DNA of 64,000 bases from Posidoniimonas polymericola (GTDB lineage: Bacteria; Planctomycetota; Planctomycetia; Pirellulales; Lacipirellulaceae). This document shows, piece by piece, positions 51,933 to 61,938 of this stretch; within the stretch, counting starts at the first letter, position 1, and every line of letters begins with the position of its first letter. The position numbers and the translations under genes are program-made. The notes under the pieces were generated by a model that worked only from the letters and a program-made list of their open reading frames with translations, had not been told where the DNA came from and searched no databases. Location of the stretch: contig NZ_SJPO01000013.1 of assembly GCF_007859935.1 (NCBI RefSeq), positions 62,001-126,000 on the forward strand. The letters are read 5' to 3'.

Positions 51933-53477
51933 ATGCGAAACATCACGATCTTCGACACCACCCTCCGCGATGGCGAACAGTCCCCCGGCGCCAGCATGAA
52001 CCTGGCCGAGAAGCTGGAGGTCGCGCAGGCGCTGGTGGACCTGAAGGTGGACGTCATCGAGGCGGGCTTCCCGATCGCCTCGCCGGGCGACTTCGAGGCG
52101 GTCCGCGCTATCGCGGGCGCGGTCAAGGGGGTTCAGGTGTGCGGCCTGGCCCGCTGCAACCCGAAGGACATCGACCGCGCCTGGGAGGCGCTCCAGGGCG
52201 CCGAGAACCCTCGGATCCACGTCTTCCTGGCGACCAGCGCTATCCACCGTGAGTTCAAGCTCAAGATGGACAAGGCAGAGATCATCCGCCGCGCGGTCGA
52301 GGGGGTCGAGCGGGCGAAGGGCTACTGCCCCAACATCGAGTTCTCTCCCGAAGACGCCGCGCGGACCGAGGTCGACTTCCTGTGCGAGGTGGTCGAGGCC
52401 GCCATCGCCGCCGGAGCCACCACGGTCAACATCCCCGACACGGTCGGCTACGCGACGCCGACGCACATGGGGGGCGTGATCCGCACGCTGCGCGAGCGCG
52501 TGCCGAACATCGACCAGGCCGTGATCAGCGTCCACTGCCACAACGACCTCGGCATGGCGGTCGCCAACAGCCTGGCGGCGGTCGAGAACGGCGCCGGTCA
52601 GGTCGAGTGTACGATCAACGGCATCGGCGAGCGGGCGGGCAACTGCTCGCTCGAGGAAATCGTCATGGCGCTGCGGACCCGCGGCGACTACTACAAGGCC
52701 GACACCCGCATCCACACGCCCCGCCTGGTGCCAACCAGCCGGCTGGTGTCGAGTATCACCGGCCTTGAGGTGCAGCGGAACAAGGCGATCGTTGGCCGTA
52801 ACGCGTTCGCCCACGAGGCGGGCATCCACCAGGACGGCATGCTCAAGGAGCGGAGCACGTACGAGATCATGCGGCCGGAGGACGTCGGGGTCAGCAAGAC
52901 CGACCTGGTGCTCGGCAAGCACAGCGGCCGCGCCGCGCTGGCCGACCGCGCGACGGCGCTCGGCTACGCGATCGAGGGCAAGGAGCTGGACGACGTGTTC
53001 GAGGCCTTCAAGAAGTTGGCCGACAAGAAGAAGGAGATCTACGACGCCGACATCGCCGCGTTGATCGACAAGCGGACCTCCGCCGGCGATGACCAGTGGG
53101 TGCTCGCGTCGTACGAGGTGAAGATGACGAAGGATCAGGTCCCTTCGGCCACCGTTACGCTGAAGCGGGGCGAGGAGACCTTCGCCGACACCTTCTTCGG
53201 CGGCGACGGGCCGCTCGACGCCCTGTTCCGGGTGGTTGAGAAGATCACCGACCTGTCGGTCACCGTGCGTGACTACGCCGTGCACAGCGTCAGCCAGGGC
53301 AAGGACGCGCAGGGCGAGTCGACCATCGAGGTCGAGCACGAGGGGAAGATCTACCGCGGCCGCGGCGTCTCGACCGACACGGTCGAGGCCAGCACGCTCG
53401 CGTTCATCAACGCCATGAACCGCGTAGCCGCCGGCGGCGGGCAGGACCTGTCGGAGTACCGCCCCGGGGCGGTTTGA
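51933..53477 (+). CDS. leuA: 2-isopropylmalate synthase
   Basis: A 514-residue enzyme of full length from ATG 51933 (the family starts RNITIFDTTLRDGEQSPGAS). Catalytic-barrel marks are DTTLRDGEQ (metal and substrate), VIEAGFPIASPGD and SVHCHNDLGMAVANS with the two metal-binding histidines. The C-terminal third (about 390-510) is the leucine-binding regulatory domain (VTLKRGEETFADTFFGGDGP, YRGRGVSTDTVEASTLAFIN). It condenses acetyl-CoA with 2-oxoisovalerate in the first step of leucine synthesis. It is controlled by feedback through that domain and, from the sequence, by transcription attenuation upstream. The leader and terminator rule out a start further 5'. Confidence 0.95.
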   Translation: MRNITIFDTTLRDGEQSPGASMNLAEKLEVAQALVDLKVDVIEAGFPIASPGDFEAVRAIAGAVKGVQVCGLARCNPKDIDRAWEALQGAENPRIHVFLATSAIHREFKLKMDKAEIIRRAVEGVERAKGYCPNIEFSPEDAARTEVDFLCEVVEAAIAAGATTVNIPDTVGYATPTHMGGVIRTLRERVPNIDQAVISVHCHNDLGMAVANSLAAVENGAGQVECTINGIGERAGNCSLEEIVMALRTRGDYYKADTRIHTPRLVPTSRLVSSITGLEVQRNKAIVGRNAFAHEAGIHQDGMLKERSTYEIMRPEDVGVSKTDLVLGKHSGRAALADRATALGYAIEGKELDDVFEAFKKLADKKKEIYDADIAALIDKRTSAGDDQWVLASYEVKMTKDQVPSATVTLKRGEETFADTFFGGDGPLDALFRVVEKITDLSVTVRDYAVHSVSQGKDAQGESTIEVEHEGKIYRGRGVSTDTVEASTLAFINAMNRVAAGGGQDLSEYRPGAV

Positions 53478-53587
53478 TCGCCGGCGCCAGCTTAGCGTCG
53501 CCGCTCGCGGCGTCATCGTGTTGCGTCATGTCCCGAGATATAAGGTCGCCGCTGCGCGGCGGCAATTCTCTGGGCCCCCTATTCTAA

Positions 53588-53618
53588 CCTCTCCCCCCTT
53601 GGGGGAGAGGGATTTTTT
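53588..53618 (+). terminator. Rho-independent terminator of leuA
   Basis: CCTCTCCCCC and GGGGGAGAGG form a perfect ten-pair stem with a CTT loop, then GA and seven T residues. leuA is thus a monocistronic unit; the genes beyond are convergent. Confidence 0.9.
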
Positions 53619-53670
53619 TCCCTGGCCGGGACGGGCCGGACCGGGCCGGACAGCCATCAGGGATAGCTAA

Positions 53671-54702
53671 CTACGGCGTCAGCACGACCTTCATCAGGCC
53701 GGCCTCGCGGCGGTGCAGGCGCTCAAACCACTCGGGCCCTTGATCCAGCGCGGCGACCGCACTGATCAGCGGCGCCACGTCGATCGCGCCGGTGGCCATC
53801 AGACCGATCGCCTTAGGGTACTCGCCCGCCGAGGCGCAGGAGCCCTGCACGCGGAGCTCGCGGGTGACGACCGCCTGCAGCGGCAGCTCGACATCGGGCG
53901 AGAGGTTGCCAACCAGCACCACGTTGGCGCCCTTCGCTACGCAGGCGACCGCCAGCCGGACCGTGGCGGTCATGCCTACCGCCTCGAGCGCCAGGTCGGC
54001 CCCGACTCCGCCGGTCAGCTTCAGGATCTCGGCGGCCGCGTCGGTGGTCTTCGAGTTGACGCCGTGCGAGGCGCCGAACTGCTTGGCGAGCGCCAACCGG
54101 TCGTCGTCGACGTCCACGGCAACGACCTGTTCGCAGCCGGCCGCGCGGAGCGACTGGACGATCAACAGACCGATCATGCCGGCGCCGACCACCACCGCGG
54201 TCTGGCCCGGCTTAGGCGGCGCCAGGTCGACCGCGTGCACGGCGACGCTCACCGCCTCGATCAGCGCGGCCTGCTCGAACGGGAATGACTCGGGCAGCTG
54301 GTACACGATGTGCGCGGGCACGGTGACGAACTCGGCAAAGGCGCCGTGCCGGCGGTACTCGCCGCAAGACACGCCGAGCACCTGGCGGTTGTCGCACAGG
54401 TTGACGCGGCCCGCACGGCAGTAGCCGCACTCGCCGCAGTAGACGGTCGAGTCGAAGGTCACGCGGTCCCCCGGTTTGACATCGGTCACCGCGGGGCCGA
54501 CCTGTTGGACGACGCCAGCGGCCTCGTGGCCCATCACCAGCGGCGGGATCCGCCGGCCGGTGCTGCCGTCGTAACCGTGGACGTCCGACCCGCAGATGCC
54601 GCAGGCCGCGACGCGGATCAGCACGGCGTCGTCGCCCAATTCGGGCTCGGGGACGTCGGTCAGCTCGAGTTGACTCTCGGCGGTCAGCAGCAGGGCTTTC
54701 AT
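53671..54702 (-). CDS. Zinc-dependent medium-chain alcohol dehydrogenase (polyol type)
   Basis: A 343-residue MDR-family enzyme from ATG 54702. The catalytic zinc site is C37 in AACGICGSDVHGYDG and the GHE of VMGHEAAGVVQQVG. The structural zinc site is CGECGYCRAGRVNLC. The NAD(P)-binding motif is VVVGAGMIGLLIVQSLRAAG with an acidic residue later (VVAVDVDDDRL), which favours NAD. Relatives are sorbitol, threonine or galactitol-phosphate dehydrogenases. It follows a gluconate-type permease gene by 43 bases on the same strand, so the two probably import and oxidise a sugar acid or polyol. Confidence 0.85.
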   Translation of the reverse strand: MKALLLTAESQLELTDVPEPELGDDAVLIRVAACGICGSDVHGYDGSTGRRIPPLVMGHEAAGVVQQVGPAVTDVKPGDRVTFDSTVYCGECGYCRAGRVNLCDNRQVLGVSCGEYRRHGAFAEFVTVPAHIVYQLPESFPFEQAALIEAVSVAVHAVDLAPPKPGQTAVVVGAGMIGLLIVQSLRAAGCEQVVAVDVDDDRLALAKQFGASHGVNSKTTDAAAEILKLTGGVGADLALEAVGMTATVRLAVACVAKGANVVLVGNLSPDVELPLQAVVTRELRVQGSCASAGEYPKAIGLMATGAIDVAPLISAVAALDQGPEWFERLHRREAGLMKVVLTP

Positions 54703-54745
54703 GCCAATCCTTGCGGTCAAAAAGAAGGTCGCGGCCCACGGCCAA

Positions 54746-56137
54746 CTAGCCAACGTACTGCAGCGGCAGGAACGCCGCCAGGATGCAGGCGGCGATCATC
54801 GCGACCGTGCCCATGAGTGCGGTTTGGATGGTCCAGGTCTTGAGCCCCTCGGACTCGGTCAAGCCGCCCATGCGGCAGAAGATCCAGAAGCCGCTGTCGT
54901 TCATCCACACGCCGAGCGAGGATCCACAGCCGATGGCGATCGCAAGGTAGACGGGGTTGAAAGCCGCCGGCTCGCCCTCAATCATCGCCCCAATCATAGC
55001 GCTGGCCGTGATCATCGCCACGGTCGACGAGCCCTGGCTGACCTTGATCAGGCTGGTCACGCCGAACGCCAGCCACAAGAGCGTCTGACCCGAGGCCGCC
55101 TGGCCGGCGAATGCCTGCTCGATGGCCGGGCCGATCTCAGCCGCCTTGAGCATGGCCCCGAAGGCTCCGCCGGCCGCGGTAATCAGGATAATCAGGCCGC
55201 CGCTCAGCAGCGACTCTTCGACCAGCCGGCTGAGCTCCACCCGCCCTGGCCGCCGGACGTGGACAAATACCGCGAGGGCGATCGCCGCCGCGATCAGCAG
55301 CGCCAGGTTGGGGTCGCCCAGGACGTTCGCGATCTGCGTGAGCTGAGCAATGGCGGCGTCGGGTGCGGCGCCCTCCGCGAGCCGGCCGAGGATAGTGCGC
55401 GACGCCACGAGCACCACCGGCACGATAATCGGCGCCGCCGCGGCCAGCAGGCCCGGGCCGCCGAGCGGCCCCTCGAGCGACTCGGTCGACTCCTCCGGCG
55501 CCGGGTGCTCAAGCTTCGGCGGGTTCTCAAGCTTGATGACGCGGTTCATTACCGACGCAGAGAACAGCCCGACCACCAGCGCCGGCAGGCTCACCACGGT
55601 CCCCATGAGCATCAGCAGCCCAACATCAACGCCGAGCTGATCGGCCACAATCAGCGGCCCGGGGGTCGGCGGCACCAGCGTGTGCGCCATGACCGCGCCG
55701 GTCCCAATGGCGACCAGGTAGTAGACGTAGTTGCGGCGGGTGCCGTTGTAGAGGGAGCGGGCCAACGGCACGAGCAGGTAGAAAACGGTGTCGAAGAACA
55801 CGGGGACCGCCAGCAAGAATCCGCTGCCGGCCAGCGCGGCGCCGGCCCGCTTCTCCCCCACCAAACCCAGCGCGGTCCTCACAATCTTGTCCGCGGCGCC
55901 CGACGCCAGCAGGCAGCTTCCGATCACCGCCGCCATGGCGATCGGGATGCCGACCTTGCCGGCGGAGGTCCCGAACGCCTCGGCAACGCGTGAAACTTTT
56001 ACCGTTAGTTCCCCCGGCGCCAAGAAGCTGACGGTCACCGCCGCGGCAATCAACGCCAAGAACGCGTTGAGCCGGAGCACCAGGATCAGGCCGAGGACTA
56101 CGGCTACGCCGATCGCGAGCACAAGCAGCGGGGACAT
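54746..56137 (-). CDS. GntP-family gluconate/organic-acid permease
   Basis: A 463-residue integral membrane protein with about 12-14 helices, the normal GntP length. Family marks include SFLAPGELTVKVSRVAEAFG, ALAGSGFLLAVPVFFDTVFY, AHTLVPPTPGPLIVADQLGV and the C-terminal MNDSGFWIFCRMGGLTESEG. The family is a proton symporter for gluconate and related sugar acids. It forms a likely two-gene transcript with the zinc dehydrogenase downstream. Confidence 0.92.
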   Translation of the reverse strand: MSPLLVLAIGVAVVLGLILVLRLNAFLALIAAAVTVSFLAPGELTVKVSRVAEAFGTSAGKVGIPIAMAAVIGSCLLASGAADKIVRTALGLVGEKRAGAALAGSGFLLAVPVFFDTVFYLLVPLARSLYNGTRRNYVYYLVAIGTGAVMAHTLVPPTPGPLIVADQLGVDVGLLMLMGTVVSLPALVVGLFSASVMNRVIKLENPPKLEHPAPEESTESLEGPLGGPGLLAAAAPIIVPVVLVASRTILGRLAEGAAPDAAIAQLTQIANVLGDPNLALLIAAAIALAVFVHVRRPGRVELSRLVEESLLSGGLIILITAAGGAFGAMLKAAEIGPAIEQAFAGQAASGQTLLWLAFGVTSLIKVSQGSSTVAMITASAMIGAMIEGEPAAFNPVYLAIAIGCGSSLGVWMNDSGFWIFCRMGGLTESEGLKTWTIQTALMGTVAMIAACILAAFLPLQYVG

Positions 56138-56333
56138 AACACTCCAGACAACCGGGCAAGGGGAAGAGCAATCGCACGCCGCGGTCCCGCGACGGATTGT
56201 CGGCGATTGTAACAGCCCGGCCGCGCCGGTGCATGCCCGCGAGAAGGGGCGGCGGCGCGTCGCTGCAGAGCGTAAGAATCGGAGCGGCCCGCCGCCCGGC
56301 AGCGGTCGTGGGCGGGCGGCCGTTAGCGATGGG

Positions 56334-58475
56334 CTACTCCACCAGTCGCGCGGTCGGCTTCTTGACGATGTCCTCGAAGATCTTGGTCAGGAGCAGCTCG
56401 TATTCGGCCGGGTTGCCGCTGCCACGCGGGCTCTGACCGTCCGCGCCGCCCGTGCCGCCCAGCCGCGAGACCCGGTCCATGAAGTCGTAGTCGGCGCCCA
56501 TGCCGATTCCGACCGGGTAGACCTCGATGCCGTCGGCCTCGAGCACGTGCGTCTGCATCAGCGCGGCGTCGAGCCAGTAGTACCCGCCGCCGTAGGAGTC
56601 GCCGATCGAGTTGGACGTCATGTAGCTGTCAATCGTTCCGGCGTCGCTGCTGTGGGCGTTGGGCATGCCGTCGGTCAGCAGCACGGCGACCTTGGTCGAC
56701 CTCTCGCGCGCGGCGCCGCCCTTGCTCTTCGGCAGCAGCAGCTGGCGGGCGTGGATCAGCCCGGTCTCGGTGGCTGTCGAAGTTCCCTTGTCGCCTACGG
56801 CCTGGAGCTTGGTCACCGACTCCATGACGTCGAGGTACTCGGGCGTAAAGGTGTGCAGCAGCCGGCTGCCGTCGGTGGTGTCGAAGGTCACGATGGCGAC
56901 CTGATCACGGGCGCCCTTGGTGGGGATCACCGAGTTCCGGTCGTCCACGACGTCTAGCGCGGCGATCGCCGACCGCCGCACCGCGTGCAGCGGCTGGGAC
57001 CTCGGCGGGAACGAGAAGCTCCTGCCGGCCACGCTCTCGGAGTGGAGGGGTGCGAGTCCGCTATCCAGCGACAGCTCGGTGTAGACGTTGCCGTCCGGCT
57101 GCAGGTCGCGGCCGTGGTCCATCAGGAACTGCACGTACGTGAGGTAGCCGAAGTAGTTCCGCAGCTTGTGCGGCAGGCTCCCGTCGGCAGAGGGGAAGCT
57201 CGACCGGTTGGGGTTGTTGAACTGATAGATTCGGTCGCCGTCCTGACTCGGCGGGATCCAAGCGGAGTAGTTGCCGTACAGCCCTCCGACGCGCGGCAGT
57301 CCCGGGCCGGTGGCAGAAGGACCGTACACCACTGAATACGCCGGCGCGGCGAGCATCGCGGGTCCGCCCGAGCGGTACGAGCTCCACAGCGAGAAGGCGG
57401 TGGCGGGTGTGGCCGCGAAGCTTTCGAACTGGCGCCAGGGCGACATGCCGATCGGCGGCGTCGGCGCGGGTGGGGGCGGCGGCGGGCCGGGGGTTGGCGT
57501 TGGCGTTGGTGAAGGGCTAGGCGTGGGGTTGGGGGTTGGCGGAGGGCTGGGAGGGGGCGGCGGCGACGGGGACACAACGTGCGAGGTCAGCAGCACGTAG
57601 TCGATGTACTTCTCCCAGTACTCGTAGTTCTTCTTGCTGTTCGGGAACGGGCGGACCTTCGGCATCAGGTTCCGCAGCTGGTGGTCGATGATCCAGCAGT
57701 AGGCCCGCTCGCGCCGGGTGTGCTCGCTGTCGCCCGGCGCGATCCGGTAGCGTGGCGCGAGGGTCCCGTTGGCGAGCGGCCCGACATCGGAGGTCAGCTC
57801 GGCGTAGGCGATGTGGTCTTTTGGCAGCCCGAACGAACCGCCGAGGTACTCCAGCGTCCCCGGGAAGGCCCCGAACCCGAAGTCGTCGTAGACGTCCTGC
57901 ATGAGCGACGTCGCGACGCCGCTGGCGGCGGCGGCGCCGAACGTGGTGTTGATGGTGGTGGTCGCCCAGGCGGGTTCGGTGTCGTCGTTCATCGACCCGG
58001 AGAGGTCGATGACGAAGGCGATGTCCTTGGGGTTGGCCATGGCGATGGCGCTCGCCTGGGCGTTGAACTTGTCGTTGCCGATGACGCGGCCAAAGAACAA
58101 CGCCTCGCCGTCCCGGGTGACGGTGACGCGGACCGCGTTGCCGACCCCTGGGGCCGGGGTGAACACGTCGGTCGCAATGTCCCAAACGCCGATCTCGACA
58201 TTGGTCTCCGCGGTCTTGATCGCGCGGCCGCCGGCGTTGTGCATCGCCACAAACTGCTCGCCGACGTCAATAATCTCGGCCTGAGACAAGTGCAGCGAAT
58301 TCGCCGCCGCCAGCGCGCCGGCGTCGGCCGCCACCTGCAGTTGCGTCTTGACGAGCATCATGAAGCCGACGTCGATGCCCATCGCTGCCATGCCGCAAAC
58401 AGCGACCATCAGCAGTGCGCTGAGCACGAGGATGACGCCCAGGCGGCGTTTGGCACGGGGGGGTCTCTTGTACAT
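56334..58475 (-). CDS. TadG-like protein with von Willebrand factor A domain
   Basis: About 713 residues from ATG 58475. It begins with a basic stretch and one membrane helix (GVILVLSALLMVAVCGMAAM), then the TadG-type entry (TQLQVAADAGALAAANSLHL). A vWA domain follows, interrupted by long loops: the MIDAS motif is visible as FVIDLSGSMND, with later parts VAIVTFDTTDGSRLL and VAVLLTDGMPNAHSS. A Pro/Ser/Thr-rich low-complexity linker (about 305-345) splits the domain. The last residues carry SIGDSYGGGYYWLDA. TadG-like proteins are part of or associated with Tad (Flp) pilus systems. It is the last gene of a three-gene unit with the HAMP-like and TadE genes. Confidence 0.88.
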   Translation of the reverse strand: MYKRPPRAKRRLGVILVLSALLMVAVCGMAAMGIDVGFMMLVKTQLQVAADAGALAAANSLHLSQAEIIDVGEQFVAMHNAGGRAIKTAETNVEIGVWDIATDVFTPAPGVGNAVRVTVTRDGEALFFGRVIGNDKFNAQASAIAMANPKDIAFVIDLSGSMNDDTEPAWATTTINTTFGAAAASGVATSLMQDVYDDFGFGAFPGTLEYLGGSFGLPKDHIAYAELTSDVGPLANGTLAPRYRIAPGDSEHTRRERAYCWIIDHQLRNLMPKVRPFPNSKKNYEYWEKYIDYVLLTSHVVSPSPPPPPSPPPTPNPTPSPSPTPTPTPGPPPPPPAPTPPIGMSPWRQFESFAATPATAFSLWSSYRSGGPAMLAAPAYSVVYGPSATGPGLPRVGGLYGNYSAWIPPSQDGDRIYQFNNPNRSSFPSADGSLPHKLRNYFGYLTYVQFLMDHGRDLQPDGNVYTELSLDSGLAPLHSESVAGRSFSFPPRSQPLHAVRRSAIAALDVVDDRNSVIPTKGARDQVAIVTFDTTDGSRLLHTFTPEYLDVMESVTKLQAVGDKGTSTATETGLIHARQLLLPKSKGGAARERSTKVAVLLTDGMPNAHSSDAGTIDSYMTSNSIGDSYGGGYYWLDAALMQTHVLEADGIEVYPVGIGMGADYDFMDRVSRLGGTGGADGQSPRGSGNPAEYELLLTKIFEDIVKKPTARLVE

Positions 58476-58530
58476 GATCCAACGCCGGGAGGTTGGGGAA
58501 GAGGGGTCGGGGGTAAGCAGCCAGCCGCGG

Positions 58531-58998
58531 TTACGTCGAGGCGACCTCTTCGCGCTGCGTGCCCTCGGACGCGGCCGCGTGCTCGGCCCGGAGCTGCTCC
58601 AGCTCTTCTGCAACCCGGTTGATCTCAACCCCCAGGTCGTGCCAGTAGTCTCGGCCGCGGAACTTGATGGGGCCGTCCCACTCGCCGTTGGCCAGCTTGT
58701 GGACCTCGCCCCGCAAACGCTGCATCGGACCGGCAAAGCGGAGGCTGAACCGCAACGCGTCGAGCAGCAACAGCGGCAGCAAGAGCAGGGTCGCCAGCAG
58801 CGACGGGCCGAACGCCTGCAGCGTGCGGTTGACGGTCACGCTCCAATCCACCTCCTTGCTGAACAGGGTCACCTGCACGGCGACCAGGGCCACCAGCACC
58901 AGCAGGCTCAGGCACCAGTACCCGGTAACCCGGCACAGCAGTGCGCCTTGCAGTTTCGAGTCGACAAGCAAACGACGGCGTTTGGTCTTCTTCATCAC
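58531..58998 (-). CDS. HAMP-like two-helix membrane protein in the Tad cluster
   Basis: A 155-residue protein with two membrane helices (about 27-48 and 66-84), then a HAMP-like linker (SLRFAGPMQRLRGEVHKLAN, then GEWDGPIKFRGRDYWHDL) and a helical tail rich in Glu/Ala. The N-terminus is very basic (KKTKRRRLLVDSKLQGALL). The combination recurs next to TadE/TadG genes in planctomycetes as far as I recall. It has no kinase or chemoreceptor output domain, so it may transmit or hold a conformational state in the envelope. It lies 44 bases after TadE. Confidence 0.75.
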   Translation of the reverse strand: MMKKTKRRRLLVDSKLQGALLCRVTGYWCLSLLVLVALVAVQVTLFSKEVDWSVTVNRTLQAFGPSLLATLLLLPLLLLDALRFSLRFAGPMQRLRGEVHKLANGEWDGPIKFRGRDYWHDLGVEINRVAEELEQLRAEHAAASEGTQREEVAST

Positions 58999-59042
58999 GG
59001 CACCCGGAAGAAATAGAGAGGCAGAGAAGAGGGGGGCTTGGG

Positions 59043-59456
59043 CTACTCGACGGTCTCACGCCGCATGATCGACTCGGCGGCAAGCGTCTTGCCGCCCATG
59101 AAAAACGGGGCCGGCAACCAGCTGACATCGTTGAACGGGACCGACACCCCCACCGTGACAGGCTGGCCGTAGCCGGCCGAGTCGGGCGGGTCGGGCGACA
59201 CGGTCACCGCGGCGGTGTTGATCTTGCCGGAGCTCAGGTAGTCGTTCACCTTGGTCGTGACCTTGGCCTTGGTTGCTCCGTCGAGCACCGCGATCCGCGC
59301 GCCCTCGCGGGCGGCGTTGGTGATGATCTGCTGGACCATCGCCATCCGGCCGAACTCGACAATGCCAAGCACGACCAGGAAGAAGATAGGGGCGACCAGG
59401 GCGAACTCGACAGCCGACGCGCCGCGTCGCTTCGTCGCCGGGAGATACTGCTGCAT
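59043..59456 (-). CDS. TadE-family pilus assembly protein
   Basis: A 137-residue protein with the TadE/TadG signature at the N-terminus: RRGASAVEFALVAPIFFLVV followed by LGIVEFGR, a single membrane helix with the conserved glutamate. The remainder is a beta-rich domain. TadE-like pseudopilins help assemble the Flp/Tad pilus. It is the first gene of the TadE-HAMP-TadG unit. Confidence 0.92.
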   Translation of the reverse strand: MQQYLPATKRRGASAVEFALVAPIFFLVVLGIVEFGRMAMVQQIITNAAREGARIAVLDGATKAKVTTKVNDYLSSGKINTAAVTVSPDPPDSAGYGQPVTVGVSVPFNDVSWLPAPFFMGGKTLAAESIMRRETVE

Positions 59457-59678
59457 GGCTCAGGAGACGCCTAACGGGATTCCACAAATAGAGTTGTCTA
59501 CGAAGCATAGCTCACTAAACCGCATCGGAGTCGCTGCCGGAATGTGCTAGGGTCCAACTCCGCGGCGGCAGAATACATTCGCGCAGGGCGAGTGCTTTCG
59601 AGCGGGCAGCGGAATAGGTACACTGGGCCGGCGTGTCCGTCTCCTCCGCTCCATCCGTCATATCCCGTAGCACTCGCC

Positions 59679-60989
59679 ATGGAAGCTTTCCCCAGCGTCT
59701 CGAATATCCCGTTCGAGGGTTCCGGCAGCACCAACCCGCTCGCCTTCAAGCACTACAACGCCGAGGAAGAGGTTGAGGGACGCACGATGCGCGACCACCT
59801 CCGCTTCAGCGTCGTGTACTGGCACACGTTCCGCGGCTCCGGCTCCGACCCGTTCGGCCCCGGCACGATGCAGCGCCCGTGGGACGACGGCACGGACTCG
59901 CTTGAGAACGCCAAGAACCGGGTGCGGGTGGCGTTCGAGTTCATCGACAAGCTGGGGGCGCCGTTCTACGCGTTCCACGACCGCGACGTCGCTCCCGAGG
60001 GCGCGAGCCTGAGCGAGAGCCACGCGAACCTCGAGGCGGTCGCCGACGTGCTCGAGGAAGAGCAGCAGCGGACCGGCGTCCGGCTGCTGTGGGGCACCGC
60101 CAACCTGTTCAGCCACCCCCGCTACATGCACGGCGCGGCCACCAGCTGCAACGCCGAGGTGTTCGGCATGGCCGCCGCCCAGGTCAAGAAGGCGATCGAG
60201 GTCACCCACCGCCTCGGCGGCGAGGGTTACGTCTTCTGGGGCGGGCGAGAGGGCTACCAAACCCTCTGGAACACCGACATGCGGCGTGAGCAGGCGCACC
60301 TCGCCCGCTTCCTGCACATGGCCGCCGACTACGCCAAGGAGATTGGCTTCCAGGGGCAGTTCTACATCGAGCCGAAGCCGAAGGAGCCGACCAAGCACCA
60401 GTACGACAGCGACGCCGCCGCCTGCCTGAACTTCCTCCGCGAGCACGGCCTGAAGGGGCGTTTCAAGCTCAACCTCGAGACCAACCACGCCACGCTCGCG
60501 GGCCACACCATGCAGCACGAGCTCGACGTCGCGGGGGCGGCCGACGCGCTCGGGTCGATCGACGCCAACACGGGCGACCTGCTGCTCGGCTGGGACACCG
60601 ACCAGTTCCCGACCGACATCTACCTGACAACCCAGTGCATGCTGACCCTCATGAAGTACGGCGGCCTGACGACCGGCGGCGTCAACTTCGACGCCAAGGT
60701 TCGCCGCGAGAGCTTCGACCCGCTCGACCTGTTCTACGCCCACATCGGCGGGATGGACGCCTTCGCCCGCGGGCTGAAGATCGCCGCGGCGATCCGCGCC
60801 GACGGCCGGCTCGAGTCGATGCTGCGTGAGCGGTACTCGAGCTGGGACTCCGGCCTGGGCGCCGAGATCGAGCAGGGCCGGCACAGCCTAGGCACGCTCG
60901 AGCAGCATATGCTCGAGCTGGGCGACGCCGCGCCGAACGCGAGTGGCCGGCAGGAGTTGCTCGAGAACATCGTCAACGAATTCCTGTAG
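59679..60989 (+). CDS. xylA: Xylose isomerase
   Basis: A 436-residue enzyme of the long class II type from ATG 59679. Catalytic marks are [15 protein letters not shown] (active-site histidine and aspartate), [15 protein letters not shown] (metal glutamate), [15 protein letters not shown] and [14 protein letters not shown] (metal aspartates). It converts D-xylose to D-xylulose in the cytoplasm. No xylulokinase is adjacent, but it fits with the GH31 alpha-xylosidase and GH51 arabinofuranosidase in this window. No strong ribosome-binding site is visible. Confidence 0.96.
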   Translation: MEAFPSVSNIPFEGSGSTNPLAFKHYNAEEEVEGRTMRDHLRFSVVYWHTFRGSGSDPFGPGTMQRPWDDGTDSLENAKNRVRVAFEFIDKLGAPFYAFHDRDVAPEGASLSESHANLEAVADVLEEEQQRTGVRLLWGTANLFSHPRYMHGAATSCNAEVFGMAAAQVKKAIEVTHRLGGEGYVFWGGREGYQTLWNTDMRREQAHLARFLHMAADYAKEIGFQGQFYIEPKPKEPTKHQYDSDAAACLNFLREHGLKGRFKLNLETNHATLAGHTMQHELDVAGAADALGSIDANTGDLLLGWDTDQFPTDIYLTTQCMLTLMKYGGLTTGGVNFDAKVRRESFDPLDLFYAHIGGMDAFARGLKIAAAIRADGRLESMLRERYSSWDSGLGAEIEQGRHSLGTLEQHMLELGDAAPNASGRQELLENIVNEFL

Positions 60990-61179
60990 AGGCGCCAGAT
61001 GTCCTCGCCGCTCGGGATTTTTCTGCTATTTTTTTCGGATCGTTAACCTCCTAAGCAGCTTTTAGGCAAGGGTCCCCTGCATTTACTCGTTTCTGCACCG
61101 AACCTGTGTTGCTTGTCCGTCGCGTTCCCCGTGGTAGATTGGACGCTAAGGCGCCGCAATCCTATCTAGGGATCCCTAC

Positions 61180-61812
61180 ATGTCGGTTAGGCTTTTAGTA
61201 GTCGATGACCACCCAGTGGTCCGGGCAGGCCTGCGCAGCATGCTGGCGGACACCGCAATCGAAGTGACCGGCGAGGCCGCAACCGCGGACCAAGCGCTCG
61301 AAGTCTTCCCCTCGGCCTCCCCGCACGTGGTGCTGACCGCGGTGCGGCTGGGCGACAGCGACGGGATCGAGCTGATCTCCCGCCTCCGGGCCAACGGCCT
61401 GAACGCGTCCACCCTCTGCTTCAGCGGCCACGACAACCCGACCTACGTCGCGAGGGCGATGTCGGCCGGCGCCGCCGGCTACCTGCTCAAGTCGGTGAGC
61501 CGCGAGGAGCTGCTCAGCGCCATCGAGGCGGCGGCGGCGGGCGAAGAATGCTGGACTTCCCAGGACCGGCGGCGGCACAAGGGCCCGATCCCGACCGAGC
61601 TGCTCCGCCAGAACCTAGAAGTCACCCTCACCAAACGAGAGTCCGAAGTGCTCAAGCAGCTCTCCTTCGGCCTGACCAACAAGGAGATCGCCAACGCCCT
61701 GGGGCTCCGCTACGACACCGTCAAAGAGCACGTGCAGCACGTGCTCCGCAAGCTGGCAGTCAACGACCGCACCCAGGCCGCGGTGTGGGCCGTGCGGAAG
61801 GGTTTGGTCTAG
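61180..61812 (+). CDS. LuxR-type response regulator with a degenerate receiver
   Basis: A 210-residue NarL/FixJ-type regulator. The receiver (1-118) has the acidic pair D9/D10 (VVDDHPVVRAGLRSML) and the switch lysine K104 (GYLLKSVS), but the phosphoacceptor position is alanine: VVLTAVRLGDSDG has A54 where VVLMDIR-type receivers have Asp (GCG codon). The LuxR-type HTH is complete at about 148-205 (LTKRESEVLKQLSFGLTNKE, then IANALGLRYDTVKEHVQHV). So it cannot be controlled by standard aspartyl phosphorylation. It lies 126 bases upstream of an AAA+ ATPase gene on the same strand. No partner kinase is seen. Confidence 0.9.
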   Translation: MSVRLLVVDDHPVVRAGLRSMLADTAIEVTGEAATADQALEVFPSASPHVVLTAVRLGDSDGIELISRLRANGLNASTLCFSGHDNPTYVARAMSAGAAGYLLKSVSREELLSAIEAAAAGEECWTSQDRRRHKGPIPTELLRQNLEVTLTKRESEVLKQLSFGLTNKEIANALGLRYDTVKEHVQHVLRKLAVNDRTQAAVWAVRKGLV

Positions 61813-61938
61813 CCTGGACGGCCAATGCCGGCGCACGCGGCAGCCGCGGACGCAATTCTCGCGCACTCTACGCCGGCCACAAAGTCCGCTAGAATCGGGG
61901 CGTCAACGCGTCCCCGAACACCAATCGACCTGCGGCAC

